Shown one piece after another: positions 49,489-58,346 of a stretch of 64,000 nucleotides of DNA. The position numbers were made by a program, and so were the translations under genes. This DNA comes from Legionella geestiana. GTDB lineage: Bacteria; Pseudomonadota; Gammaproteobacteria; Legionellales; Legionellaceae. Below the pieces are notes generated by a model. The model was not told where the DNA came from. It ran no database searches and saw nothing but the letters and a program-made list of their open reading frames with translations. Location of the stretch: NCBI RefSeq assembly GCF_004571195.1, contig NZ_CP038271.1:1168001-1232000 (forward strand), given 5' to 3'. Position 1 is the stretch's first letter; the number at the start of each line of letters is the position of its first letter.

Positions 49489-50677
49489 CTCTGTACGGGA
49501 CAAAAAATCATATCAACGCCTCGGTCGGTGCCTCGATGCTCAAGAAGGCCATCACCTGACCAATTAAACTCAAGATATTCTGCTTTGCATTGAGAGCCGC
49601 ATCACGTAGAAAATCAAGACCATAACGAAAAATACTGACCTCTTTTCTACCATGTTTTTTCATTTTGATCGCTTTTTGCTCGTTGCGCCATTCACCTACT
49701 TTATAAGCCCAACAAAAGCCGATGCTTAAAAGTGCTATCAGCTTCGAAATACGCTCCGGCTTTGTAATATGCGTGTCCTCAAAGTTAAAGCCGCGCGATT
49801 TCAGGCAGGAAAACAGGGTTTCTATTTCCCAGCGCCGGCCATACAATTCGATAGGTGAATCAACTTCTTTATCTGTTGCAACAATAAGTAATTCACCATC
49901 TGTAAGCCGGAGCGCGCTCAACCAGACTTTTTGCTTCCAAAGCCTGCGCTCACCCCTCAGTTTTCGTTGTTCACCAGGCTTCAGATCGTAGAAAAGAGCA
50001 TCCACATTAACGTCAAGCCCCAAGCTGTTGCTGGTTTGAGTGTTGCTTTTGATTCGAATGCAAAATGAGATCCCTTCACTACGCAACCATGAGAACCATT
50101 CGTTTCCAACAAACTCTCGGTCAGCCAGCAGACAGGCAACTCTTTCTTTGCCAAACTGCTCTATAAAACGCTTAAGTAAGGCTATACGCTCTGTGGTATT
50201 ACTGTTCCCGCGCTTGGGCAGCAAATCCCACATGAGAGGGATGGCTATCCCTTTGTAGGCAATAGACAGCATTAATATATTGATATCCTGCTTGCCCCAC
50301 TGCCAATTTGTTCTGTCTATGCTGAGATACAACGGCGTCTGGTCAAAATCAAAAAAAGTCATCACCCATCCGGCCAGAGCGGTGAAGCATATTGTGAATT
50401 CCCTGAAAAATCGCTTGATACGCTTGTAGCGCGATTCTATTGTTGCCTCGCTTTCAAAGCCACAGGCCAGTTCGCTTAAATTGACCGTTCTTACTTTGAA
50501 CAATGATACCAGCATACAGGCGAAACAGGTCATTCTTGCCTTGTTCCAACTAAAATATCCGTTTAATATACCGCTCAGCTCGTTGATTTCCATGACTCCA
50601 TGCCTTTTCCTTGAACAGAAACGCAGGGATTGTCTATTAATCAATGAGCTACTTCAAGTTTTTTGTCCCGTACAAAG
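49489..50677 (-). mobile_element. IS4-family insertion sequence with 9-bp target duplication
   Basis: 1189 bases. Inverted ends CTCTGTACGGGACAAAAAA (left) and CTTTGTACGGGACAAAAAA (right, reverse-complemented). The target duplication GGAAAACGA flanks it at 49480-49488 and 50678-50686. It interrupts a minus-strand gene. The intact ends and duplication show recent insertion. Confidence 0.9.
49508..50593 (-). CDS. IS4-family transposase
   Basis: 361 residues from the ATG at 50593 (a TTG 17 codons earlier is possible). DDE motifs of the IS4 group: LSIDRTNW with the first Asp, LLADREFVG with the second, and YGRRWEIETLFSCLKSRGF, the Y-(2)-R-(3)-E-(6)-K signature. Frame intact; inserted within another gene. 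Confidence 0.92.
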   Translation of the reverse strand: MEINELSGILNGYFSWNKARMTCFACMLVSLFKVRTVNLSELACGFESEATIESRYKRIKRFFREFTICFTALAGWVMTFFDFDQTPLYLSIDRTNWQWGKQDINILMLSIAYKGIAIPLMWDLLPKRGNSNTTERIALLKRFIEQFGKERVACLLADREFVGNEWFSWLRSEGISFCIRIKSNTQTSNSLGLDVNVDALFYDLKPGEQRKLRGERRLWKQKVWLSALRLTDGELLIVATDKEVDSPIELYGRRWEIETLFSCLKSRGFNFEDTHITKPERISKLIALLSIGFCWAYKVGEWRNEQKAIKMKKHGRKEVSIFRYGLDFLRDAALNAKQNILSLIGQVMAFLSIEAPTEALI

Positions 50678-51060
50678 GGAAAACGATTTGAAATTAGGCT
50701 CACTAAATCGCCTATATGCTGAAATTTTATGACCATGGAAAAATCTAGTGAAAAATCCTGAAGTACTTTAATCTTTTCGTTTCTTATTTTCATTTTTTCT
50801 GGAGCATTCAAGACATCTAATCGAATTTGTAAATTTTTTTTCAAATTAAATAGTTCCGAATATTGCATAAGAAATGAAAATGAAATTAGATTTAGTAATC
50901 CGTATATTTCTCGTTCTAGCCTCTTTAAGTCCGTGTCTTTGGCTCGTTTTTTTGCCGAAAAATGTGATATTATTGAACTAGTGATAGCGCCAGCAATAGC
51001 ACCAGCCATACCACCAACAGACAGTATTTCGATTAAACTCACAAGAGTCCTTTTAAACAT
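50678..51060 (-). pseudogene. 5' part of the gene split by the IS4-family element
   Basis: Starts at 51060, with one N-terminal membrane helix (about 9-32, ILSVGGMAGAIAGAITSSII) and a basic, helical cytoplasmic part. Truncated by the IS after about 128 residues. Cargo of the third ssrA-bounded cassette. Function unknown; a single-helix membrane protein of this size next to other defence-like genes may be part of a defence module, but that is only context. Confidence 0.75.
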
Positions 51061-51130
51061 AATGCGGAAAAAAGGTGCCGATATGGTGCCGCGATATGGA
51101 GGTTATCTAGTTTTTATAAATCAAGAAGTT

Positions 51131-51147
51131 AATTGGTGGAGGCGGCG
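51131..51147. repeat. Proximal att-like site at the ssrA 3' end
   Basis: AATTGGTGGAGGCGGCG, the native copy. A tandem GGTGCC pair (51074, 51085; 11-base period) lies about 41 bases to its left inside the island. Confidence 0.7.
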
Positions 51148-51529
51148 GGAATCGAACCCGCGTCCGCAAATCCTCTGCCGTCAGATCTACATGCTTAGCC
51201 TTGTCATTTGTTTTAACTGCTTCCCCTCCGACAGGCAGGATGGTCGGCAGCGATTCCCTGAGTCTTGTATACTGGCGCGGGATACACCAGGATACCAGCT
51301 TGTCTTCTATGACCGTTGATTCGGTACCGGCAAGCAAGCCCGGTCAACGGGGCGCTGGGTTTTTGGCAGCGCACTGTGCTTCGGTCACCGCAGTTGCTTA
51401 CGCAGCTACAGCTTCTCCAGCGAACATTTCATCGTTTGCATTTATATTTATCGAGCCCGTTTTACGAGAGTTCTCATCCTCGGCATGCACATCAGGTTTC
51501 GCAACCCACGTCGAAGCCAGGTCGCCCCC
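51134..51529 (-). ncRNA. ssrA: Transfer-messenger RNA
   Basis: 396 nt. The 5' end GGGGGCGACCTGGCTTCGAC and the 3' end CGGGTTCGATTCCCGCC plus GCCTCCACCA form the tRNA-like part with encoded CCA. The tag frame (51439 down to 51398) reads ANDEMFAGEAVAA and stop, close to known Legionella tags. It rescues stalled ribosomes with SmpB, whose gene lies at 61607. A TATACT about 20 bases upstream on the minus strand may be its -10. The 3' end is the insertion target of the adjacent mobile cassettes, and it remains intact. Confidence 0.96.
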
Positions 51530-51626
51530 AATTTGTACACTTGAAGTATAGCATACCCGTTGAAAAACTTGATAGAGGCGATTGTTAGTATTTTTCCATG
51601 TGAGTACACCCCTTGAATCGACTCAC

Positions 51627-52508
51627 CTACAATACCGCACACCGTGACGGCGCGGATGAGGCGGGAGGTTCGGGTATTTCACTGTATAACTGCGTGTATT
51701 TTTTAGCAATCCGCTCAAATTCGGCCACATCATCTCGCCGCAACAAGGGAAAGAGGTGCGGATTAGCATGAATCTGATAAAGAGGGTCAAAGCCGTCCCG
51801 CTGCATCTGTACCCATTTTTCCAGCATATCGAGAGCCTCTCCGGCAATGCCATGGAGTGCCGCAGGGTGGCGGCGTATCAGTAACTCTACATGTAAACAA
51901 AGGCTGGCCTTTCGCGCGTTTACCCAGTCTTCACGTGATTGCTGGTGTTCTTCAGACAACGTATGAAAAAGCGTGCGAAGGGCGGCTTTGCGACTTTGCC
52001 AGAAAATGCCAATCTCAGACGCTTCATGCTCCAGCTCCTCCTGAGTCCACAGCAGGCTGCAGGGAGGCCAAACATGCTCCGGTATAACAAGTGGCGCTTC
52101 CATCGTTGCAGCGATGGCCGCCACCTTATCAAGGTAGTCGGTTGATACTGCTGCTCCCGTAACCGTTTGAGCATCAGCTTTTAGAGTGGTGATGGAGGAA
52201 ATCTGCGCGCCAATCTGGCTGCAGTAATGATACATCTGCACCAGTCGCTCAAAGGCCTCTGTCGCTATCGATAAACGGATATGCGTATTCGAGGGTGCCT
52301 GCAGCACATGCCCCGCCATTTTGAGCTCCTCTGAGAGGAAGCGCAGCTCGCCCGGAATGTCAGAAAGAATCCTCAACCCACAATAGGCATCTCGTACCGC
52401 TTCACGCACGGCAAATTCAGGACCTGTAAAGGAAAAACTGACATACCGCTCATTGCAGGAGACTCCAACTGCAAGTCCCGCAATTTTTTTAGCAATTTTA
52501 CCCGGCAT
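51627..52508 (-). CDS. Unknown protein ending in a CaaX prenylation box, effector candidate
   Basis: 293 residues from the ATG at 52508, which has AGGGAG seven bases upstream; an ATG two codons earlier is too close to that site. No domain recognised; the body is helical with several Trp and a coiled-coil-like middle. The last residues are Ser-Arg-Cys-Ala-Val-Leu and stop (verified codon by codon at 51627-51644), a CaaX box; Leu at the last place favours geranylgeranyl transferase I. Several Legionella effectors use host prenylation to reach membranes. It lies beside ssrA, another sign of variable DNA. Confidence 0.65.
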   Translation of the reverse strand: MPGKIAKKIAGLAVGVSCNERYVSFSFTGPEFAVREAVRDAYCGLRILSDIPGELRFLSEELKMAGHVLQAPSNTHIRLSIATEAFERLVQMYHYCSQIGAQISSITTLKADAQTVTGAAVSTDYLDKVAAIAATMEAPLVIPEHVWPPCSLLWTQEELEHEASEIGIFWQSRKAALRTLFHTLSEEHQQSREDWVNARKASLCLHVELLIRRHPAALHGIAGEALDMLEKWVQMQRDGFDPLYQIHANPHLFPLLRRDDVAEFERIAKKYTQLYSEIPEPPASSAPSRCAVL

Positions 52509-52529
52509 TTGCATGCTCCCTGCACAAAC

Positions 52530-52552
52530 GGGGCGCCAGCACGTGGCGCCCC
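52530..52552 (-). terminator. Strong hairpin after the aminopeptidase gene
   Basis: GGGGCGCCA / TGGCGCCCC with a five-base loop, eight bases past the stop of the M28 gene on the minus strand. It stands between two minus-strand genes and would isolate the downstream CaaX gene from read-through. No long T-run. Confidence 0.6.
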
Positions 52553-52559
52553 AGAGCCA

Positions 52560-53753
52560 TCAGCTGTTGGCAAGCTCAATCGCGAACGCCACACCAAGGC
52601 GCGCAAAATTGCTCATGTGATCAAGGTTCAGATACTCCTTGAGATCATTGGAGGTATGAATGTTGGGATTAACTTCATCAAAGCTTGTTTCACAGGGAAA
52701 TGCCGCCGGAACACCCGCGTCATCCCAGGAAGCATGATCGCTGCAGCCATATCCACATTTGGAATAATCGACTGGTACCTGGATATAGGTCTTGATGAGT
52801 TGCGCCACATAATCGCTGAGCGCTCTGTCGGTGTGGTCACGATACACCCACATGGTGCGGTCGTTCTGGTCGTTGCGAAACCCCGTCATGTCAAACTGAA
52901 TGGCCGCACGCACCGGAATGGCTTTCTTTTTGAAATCACGCACAACATAGGTAGACCCGACAAGACCCCGCTCTTCCGCCGCATACCAGATGATGTATAC
53001 CGGGCGCTTAAAGGTCGTGTTCATGCCAAGCAGCACTCGCGCTACTTCCATGACACTGGACGAACCGCTGCCATCATCACCCGCACCTGGCTTACGGCCA
53101 TCGAGTGTGTCCATGTGTGCACCAATCACAACCGCAGGTGCATCGATATCCTTACCAATCACCGTTACAACAGAAGGCTGCACGTAACTGCCGGTCTGCA
53201 CAAACCAGGTGGCGGTATCATTGCGGCCCGCAGCTGAAGCCATACGCTCAAACTCGCTTTTAATCCAGTTTGCAGCTTCAACTCCAGTGGGCTTCGTCGC
53301 GGAACGGTTATAAAAATCCGACAGCGTGGTCAGGGTTTTCCAGATAAACTCTGAATCAAGACCCGTCAGCGTGGCATTAACCAGCTGCTGATTCTGAATG
53401 CTGTAAGAATCCTGCTTCCCGACTTTAGGTGCTGCCTTGTGACTTAACAGGGCTCTTGCCGCCTTCAACCTTGCACCAGATTCCACAGCGGCTAAATCTG
53501 GAGAGACGTTTTTGAAACGGCCGCAGTGCACACTGTCAGCAAGCTTTGCAATGCGGTTCATTGCGCTGCCCGGTACTTCGACTATGCGAAAATCCTGATT
53601 TTCAGCAAGTACACGATACTCCGGGGACAGCTTTTCAGCGAGACAGCGTGGCATTTGCAGTTGTTCGAAAGCGGGTACAGTGCCTGCGACCGCCGTTGCC
53701 GTCAATGCAACTGTCGCTGACAGCGTTGATATCCATTGTGACAAACGCATCAT
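52560..53753 (-). CDS. Secreted M28-family zinc aminopeptidase (LapA/LapB-like)
   Basis: 397 residues with an N-terminal signal peptide (about 1-23). Co-catalytic zinc ligands: His-x-Asp in VIGAHMDTLDG, Asp in GAGDDGSGSSS, Glu-Glu in YAAEERGLVGS, Asp in AIQFDMTG, and a final His near VNPNIHTSND. A Cys pair (KCGYGC) is placed as in Aeromonas and Legionella secreted leucine aminopeptidases. In L. pneumophila such enzymes leave the cell by type II secretion. No partner genes are adjacent. Confidence 0.9.
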   Translation of the reverse strand: MMRLSQWISTLSATVALTATAVAGTVPAFEQLQMPRCLAEKLSPEYRVLAENQDFRIVEVPGSAMNRIAKLADSVHCGRFKNVSPDLAAVESGARLKAARALLSHKAAPKVGKQDSYSIQNQQLVNATLTGLDSEFIWKTLTTLSDFYNRSATKPTGVEAANWIKSEFERMASAAGRNDTATWFVQTGSYVQPSVVTVIGKDIDAPAVVIGAHMDTLDGRKPGAGDDGSGSSSVMEVARVLLGMNTTFKRPVYIIWYAAEERGLVGSTYVVRDFKKKAIPVRAAIQFDMTGFRNDQNDRTMWVYRDHTDRALSDYVAQLIKTYIQVPVDYSKCGYGCSDHASWDDAGVPAAFPCETSFDEVNPNIHTSNDLKEYLNLDHMSNFARLGVAFAIELANS

Positions 53754-53830
53754 AACTCCTTTTTAACGTTGAATAACCCTGTTCAGGGCATTTAGGCTCA
53801 CGCCCAAATTCGCACATATTAAGGTGCCGT

Positions 53831-55468
53831 CTATTCCCGATGCAGATGGGTGCGGCGCTCCTCCATGGTTTCCATACTGTTGGCTACCGTCTGGTGGCAG
53901 ATTTCATCCATCACCGGAATACTGGCCAGTGGCATGCCGTTATAAATTGCCCAGGCGACCAGGAAGCTGTCCTGCGCTGCCGTCTCACCCCGCCGATGTC
54001 CCGCCTCAAACCAGAGCGCCACCCAGAAAAAATGAAACATCCAGCGCTTTCGGTCATGCTCAAACACCTGAGCAAGCACCTCTTCCTTCGCCTCTTCAAA
54101 ACGGCAGACCTTAACCCCTTCGACAAAACTGCAGCAGCGGTTAACAAGCCGGTCTATTTTGGCACTTTCAATATACCAGGACTCCGTAAATGGCCGCGTG
54201 CGCGTCCAGGTCGCCGTACGCTTTAACGCCTGCTGCAGGGTGTCCTGCGTAAACGGACTTATGCGTACCGCACGGTCCTGCATCAGCTCTTCGATATCCA
54301 TAAACTGCGGACGAAAATCAACACCCAGAGCCTCCTGCAGCTCAAGAAGGTGCAGACCCGCGGTCTCCCCACGCTGCAGGCCATCGGCGAGAAAATGATT
54401 CACCATCCGCACAAGATACTCGGTATCGACCGTGCGCAGCATCACGGTTTCGTCAAACGCGTCCTGATAATACCGCTTTACATCCCGTGCGGCGATGGGT
54501 GGCGTAAGCCAGACATCTTTCAACCCGACCCCAAGTTTCAACAGCACACCACAAAGACGGTTGGCACGCGGAACCTTAAGGTGGACAAAAATTCCCTGCG
54601 CCCCACTGCCATCAATTTCAGTGGCGCGAATCTCAAACGGCAGGGGCGCACGCGGCGCAGGAAACACCACACCTTTTTTGCGCTGAATTCGAATCCAGGC
54701 ATCAAAATGGGGATGAAACGCTTCGGGATACCACGAACGAATTACCTGCAAACGCCCAAGCGCCGTTGAACTCAGCAGGAGATTGGGCATCAGATAATCA
54801 AGCGCATCAACGACCACCGCGCGCACTTCAGGCTTCGGATGCAAAAGGGTCAACAGCGCGATTTCATGCCCTTCGTCAATACTGTATAAATCAGCCACGA
54901 GGTCAGTAAAAAAATCTTCGGGCATGGCGTAGCTTTGCGCGAAAAACTGCTCGGCAATTTCAAACGATGAAAGCTCCGACATCTCGAGAATCATTTCCCG
55001 GATGGCGTTAAGGTGCGCAAATTCGTCAACCGGCGTAAAATCTTCTTCCTGATTGGCAAGGTGCATGTACGCCTCACGCAATTCCTCAGATAATTCGGCG
55101 TGCACCTCATAGAACGCGTTTAATACCGGCAGCCAGAAACTCAGGGTCTGCGGCCCGGTGTGCATGGCTCTCGCCATCGCATCCATAAATTGCGTCAGGC
55201 GATGTGTCGCGCCCTTACTGCCTGCCTCCCGCGCTGCCTGCAACTGAGCCACGCAGAGGTCTATCGCAAAGATACAGGCGGAATAATACGAGCGGCGCTC
55301 CTCTGCAGCACTGTCATCAAGGAGTATCAGGCTATCCAGAACATCAAAGATGGCATCGGGATTTTCCAGCACATGCGAGAGATGCTCAGGATGCGGGTCT
55401 TCCCCCTTATCCACAAAAAGCGCCATTTCCTGCAGCCAGGTTTCGAGTTCGTGGTTGGGTAAGGTCAT
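53831..55468 (-). CDS. Large conserved-looking protein of unknown function
   Basis: 545 residues, soluble, acidic at the N-terminus. No motif that I can name. The first 280 residues are mostly helical (HEAT-like); the middle has a beta-rich part (LPFEIRATEIDGSGAQGIFVHLKV read in pieces) and the C-terminal 100 residues are rich in Trp and Phe (RWMFHFFWVALWFEAGHR). It starts inside the stop of the thioesterase gene (four-base overlap), so it is co-translated with it. Conservation next to core genes suggests a housekeeping role rather than an effector. Confidence 0.6.
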   Translation of the reverse strand: MTLPNHELETWLQEMALFVDKGEDPHPEHLSHVLENPDAIFDVLDSLILLDDSAAEERRSYYSACIFAIDLCVAQLQAAREAGSKGATHRLTQFMDAMARAMHTGPQTLSFWLPVLNAFYEVHAELSEELREAYMHLANQEEDFTPVDEFAHLNAIREMILEMSELSSFEIAEQFFAQSYAMPEDFFTDLVADLYSIDEGHEIALLTLLHPKPEVRAVVVDALDYLMPNLLLSSTALGRLQVIRSWYPEAFHPHFDAWIRIQRKKGVVFPAPRAPLPFEIRATEIDGSGAQGIFVHLKVPRANRLCGVLLKLGVGLKDVWLTPPIAARDVKRYYQDAFDETVMLRTVDTEYLVRMVNHFLADGLQRGETAGLHLLELQEALGVDFRPQFMDIEELMQDRAVRISPFTQDTLQQALKRTATWTRTRPFTESWYIESAKIDRLVNRCCSFVEGVKVCRFEEAKEEVLAQVFEHDRKRWMFHFFWVALWFEAGHRRGETAAQDSFLVAWAIYNGMPLASIPVMDEICHQTVANSMETMEERRTHLHRE

Positions 55469-55845
55469 GCTGAAACAGGTACCTCGCGCGGATTGCCGGC
55501 ATCATCAATGGCAACAAAAATAAATACACCGGATGTCACCATGAAGCGCTCGCCCCCCGTAGCGGGTTCCGCCCAGGCTTCAACCGCAATTGTCATTGAG
55601 GTACGCCCAACCTTCTTCAGCATGGCGTGGCAGGTCACGATATCGCCGACATGCACGGGCTTTAGAAAGCTCATGGACTCAATGGCCACTGTCGCCACCC
55701 GCCCCCGCGCCCGCTTCTTTGCAATCATGCCCGCCGATAAATCCATTTGCGACACCAGCCAGCCCCCAAAAATATCGCCATTGGCATTGGTATCTTTGGG
55801 CATGGCCAGCGTTTGGATAGTGATTTCTCCCTGTGGCGTTGACAT
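55465..55845 (-). CDS. yciA: Acyl-CoA thioesterase, YciA-type hotdog
   Basis: 126 residues, one hotdog domain. The active-site Asp and Asn/Gly stretch is NANGDIFGGWLVSQMDLSAG; the CoA-binding end includes MSFLKPVHVGDIVTCHA. YciA enzymes hydrolyse a broad range of acyl-CoAs. It lies three bases after tex and overlaps the unknown gene downstream, so three minus-strand genes make one operon. Confidence 0.88.
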   Translation of the reverse strand: MSTPQGEITIQTLAMPKDTNANGDIFGGWLVSQMDLSAGMIAKKRARGRVATVAIESMSFLKPVHVGDIVTCHAMLKKVGRTSMTIAVEAWAEPATGGERFMVTSGVFIFVAIDDAGNPREVPVSA

Positions 55846-55848
55846 CCG

Positions 55849-58227
55849 TCAGTTACCCCGCTTCAGTCTGGCTAGCGCATCCGCCATGGCCGTGTTGAAT
55901 ACCGTCTTTTTCTTTTCCACAACGGGTTTTTGAGCCGCCTCTGGTTTTTTATTGGTACGTGGTGGCTTCGCTGAGACTGCCGGCGCGGATTTTGCGCGAG
56001 CACCCTCAGGCTTCTCCGTTTTGCGGACAACCGCGGCCCGGGGAGCCTCTTCTTCAAGTCGCATGCTGAGTCCGATACGTCGGCGCTCGCAATCCACTTC
56101 TACCACTTTGACCGTGACAATTTCGCCGGCTTTTACCACCGCGTGCGGATCATTCACATACCGGTTTTTAAGAGCAGAGATATGCACGAGGCCATCCTGA
56201 TGCACCCCAATATCCACAAATGCCCCAAAGTTGGTCACATTGCTGACCACTCCTTCGAGTATCATGCCGACCTCAAGGTGCTTAATGTCCTCCACACCTT
56301 CGCGAAAGACGGCCGTCTTAAAGCCAGGTCGTGGGTCGCGTCCTGGTTTTTCGAGCTCGCGCAACACATCCATAACGGTGGGCAGGCCAAGCTCTCCATC
56401 CACGAATGCTTCCGCATTCACAGACTTCAACAGCGACTGATTGCCCATCAGCTCCCGCAGTTCCACATTACAGGCCGCAAGAATTTTTTCGACCACGGGA
56501 TAGGCCTCAGGGTGTACCGCAGAGGCATCCAGCGGGTTATCGCCCTCTCGAATCCTGAGAAAACCCGCGCATTGCTGAAAGGTTTTCTCACCCATGCGTG
56601 GTACGGCGCGTAACTGCTCGCGGCTTTTAAACGCTCCGTTCGCGTCCCGATACTCCACAAGATTGCGGGCAAGGCCTTCATTCAGGCCGGAAATACGTGC
56701 GAGCAGGGGAATCGAGGCGGTATTTACATCCACGCCAACCGCGTTTACGCAATCCTCCACAACGCCTTCAAGGCTTCGGGCAAGACGGCTTTGATTCACA
56801 TCATGCTGGTATTGCCCGACACCAATCGCCTTCGGCTCAATTTTAACGAGCTCCGCCAGCGGGTCCTGCAGACGGCGGGCGATGGAAACAGCACCTCTCA
56901 GGGTAACATCCAAATCAGGGAATTCCTGAGCGGCCAGTTCGGAGGCCGAATACACCGATGCACCGGCTTCACTCACAACCATTTTGGCGAGTTTAAGATC
57001 CGCATACCGTTTGGCCAGTTCCGCAACCAGTCGCTCGGTTTCCCGCGAACCCGTCCCGTTTCCGATACTGATAAGCTGCACATTATGACGCACACACAAA
57101 CGCGCGAGCTCGGCAATCGACTCCTGCAGCGCATTTTGTGGTGGAAACGGAAACACGGTCGTGTAATCGAGCAGCTTGCCGGTTTTGTCAATGACGACCG
57201 CTTTAACGCCAGTGCGAATACCAGGGTCAAGTCCCAGTGTCGTCTGAGCGCCCGCGGGCGCTGCAAGCAATAAGTCGCGCAGATTGCGGGCAAATACGCG
57301 AATGGCTTCTTCATCCGCCGCTTCGCGAAGACGCGCCAGAAGTTCCAGTTCAAGTTTGGTGAACAGTTTAATTTTCCAGCACTGACGCACTGTTTCCTGC
57401 ATCCAGGCATCTGCAGGGCGACCGGCATCTTTAATGTCAAAATGCGCATTAATCATGCGTACGCCAAAATCAGGGTCCTGAGGCAGTGAGAGCGTAAAAC
57501 GCAGAACATTTTCCCGACGCCCGCGAAAAAGCGCCAGCGCGCGGTGAGAGGGGATTTTGCGAAGCGGTTCAGAATAATTGAGATAATCCGCAAACTTGCC
57601 GGCAGCGCCCTTTTTGGCACTGCTCTTCGTCTCTTCTTCGCCACGGGCTTCCAGTATGCCATTCTGCCAGAGATGTTCACGCAGCGTATGCACCAGTGCC
57701 GCATCTTCAGCAAAGGTTTCCATAAGGATTTGACGCGCGCCATCAAGGGCTGCGCGGGCATCAGCCACTTCCGCCTCTGGATTAAGATATCCCTCTGCCA
57801 GTATCAGCGGATCGGCATCCACGCCCTCACGCAGAAGCTGAGCCAGCGGCTCAAGACCTGCCTCGCGGGCAATCTGGGCTTTCGTGCGGCGTTTGGGACG
57901 AAACGGCAGGTAAAGGTCTTCAAGCTGGGTTTTGGTTTCGGCAGCACGAATGGCCGTTTCCAGCTGTGGTGTCAGCTTTTCCTGAGAACGGATAGACTCA
58001 AGCACCGCCTCACGGCGCGCCTCAAGCTCTCGCAGATAATGAAGCCGCTCCTGCAAAAAACGCAATTGCGTATCATCCAGACTTCCGGTCACTTCCTTAC
58101 GGTAGCGCGCTATGAAGGGGACTGTCGCACCTTCATCCAGCAGGCGGACAGCCGCCTCCACCTGTGATACTTTCACCTTTAGCGCGTTGGCAATCAACGC
58201 CGCTTCCGTCAACATCTCCTGGGTCAT
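55849..58227 (-). CDS. tex: Tex-family RNA-binding transcription accessory protein
   Basis: 792 residues. Layout: an N-terminal helical part ([18 protein letters not shown]), a YqgF-like fold ([17 protein letters not shown]), paired helix-hairpin-helix units ([34 protein letters not shown]), an S1 domain ([20 protein letters not shown]) and a Lys/Pro/Ala-rich tail. It binds RNA and affects transcription and toxin regulation in other bacteria. The tail is longer than in E. coli. First gene of an operon with yciA. Confidence 0.95.
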   Translation of the reverse strand: MTQEMLTEAALIANALKVKVSQVEAAVRLLDEGATVPFIARYRKEVTGSLDDTQLRFLQERLHYLRELEARREAVLESIRSQEKLTPQLETAIRAAETKTQLEDLYLPFRPKRRTKAQIAREAGLEPLAQLLREGVDADPLILAEGYLNPEAEVADARAALDGARQILMETFAEDAALVHTLREHLWQNGILEARGEEETKSSAKKGAAGKFADYLNYSEPLRKIPSHRALALFRGRRENVLRFTLSLPQDPDFGVRMINAHFDIKDAGRPADAWMQETVRQCWKIKLFTKLELELLARLREAADEEAIRVFARNLRDLLLAAPAGAQTTLGLDPGIRTGVKAVVIDKTGKLLDYTTVFPFPPQNALQESIAELARLCVRHNVQLISIGNGTGSRETERLVAELAKRYADLKLAKMVVSEAGASVYSASELAAQEFPDLDVTLRGAVSIARRLQDPLAELVKIEPKAIGVGQYQHDVNQSRLARSLEGVVEDCVNAVGVDVNTASIPLLARISGLNEGLARNLVEYRDANGAFKSREQLRAVPRMGEKTFQQCAGFLRIREGDNPLDASAVHPEAYPVVEKILAACNVELRELMGNQSLLKSVNAEAFVDGELGLPTVMDVLRELEKPGRDPRPGFKTAVFREGVEDIKHLEVGMILEGVVSNVTNFGAFVDIGVHQDGLVHISALKNRYVNDPHAVVKAGEIVTVKVVEVDCERRRIGLSMRLEEEAPRAAVVRKTEKPEGARAKSAPAVSAKPPRTNKKPEAAQKPVVEKKKTVFNTAMADALARLKRGN

Positions 58228-58346
58228 GCAATGCCTCTAACAGGGGTTATACATCGGGGATTATATACTCAAGACACCTTGAAAAAAACGAAATATGGAT
58301 GATTATTTGGGGAAGTGCGCCAAAATAACACGCGCTTCCCGAAAAA

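Noticed and set aside
49185..49511. An independent 108-codon gene starting at 49511
   Set aside because: Its first codons lie inside the IS4-family terminal repeat; the duplication analysis shows it is the 3' half of an interrupted gene.
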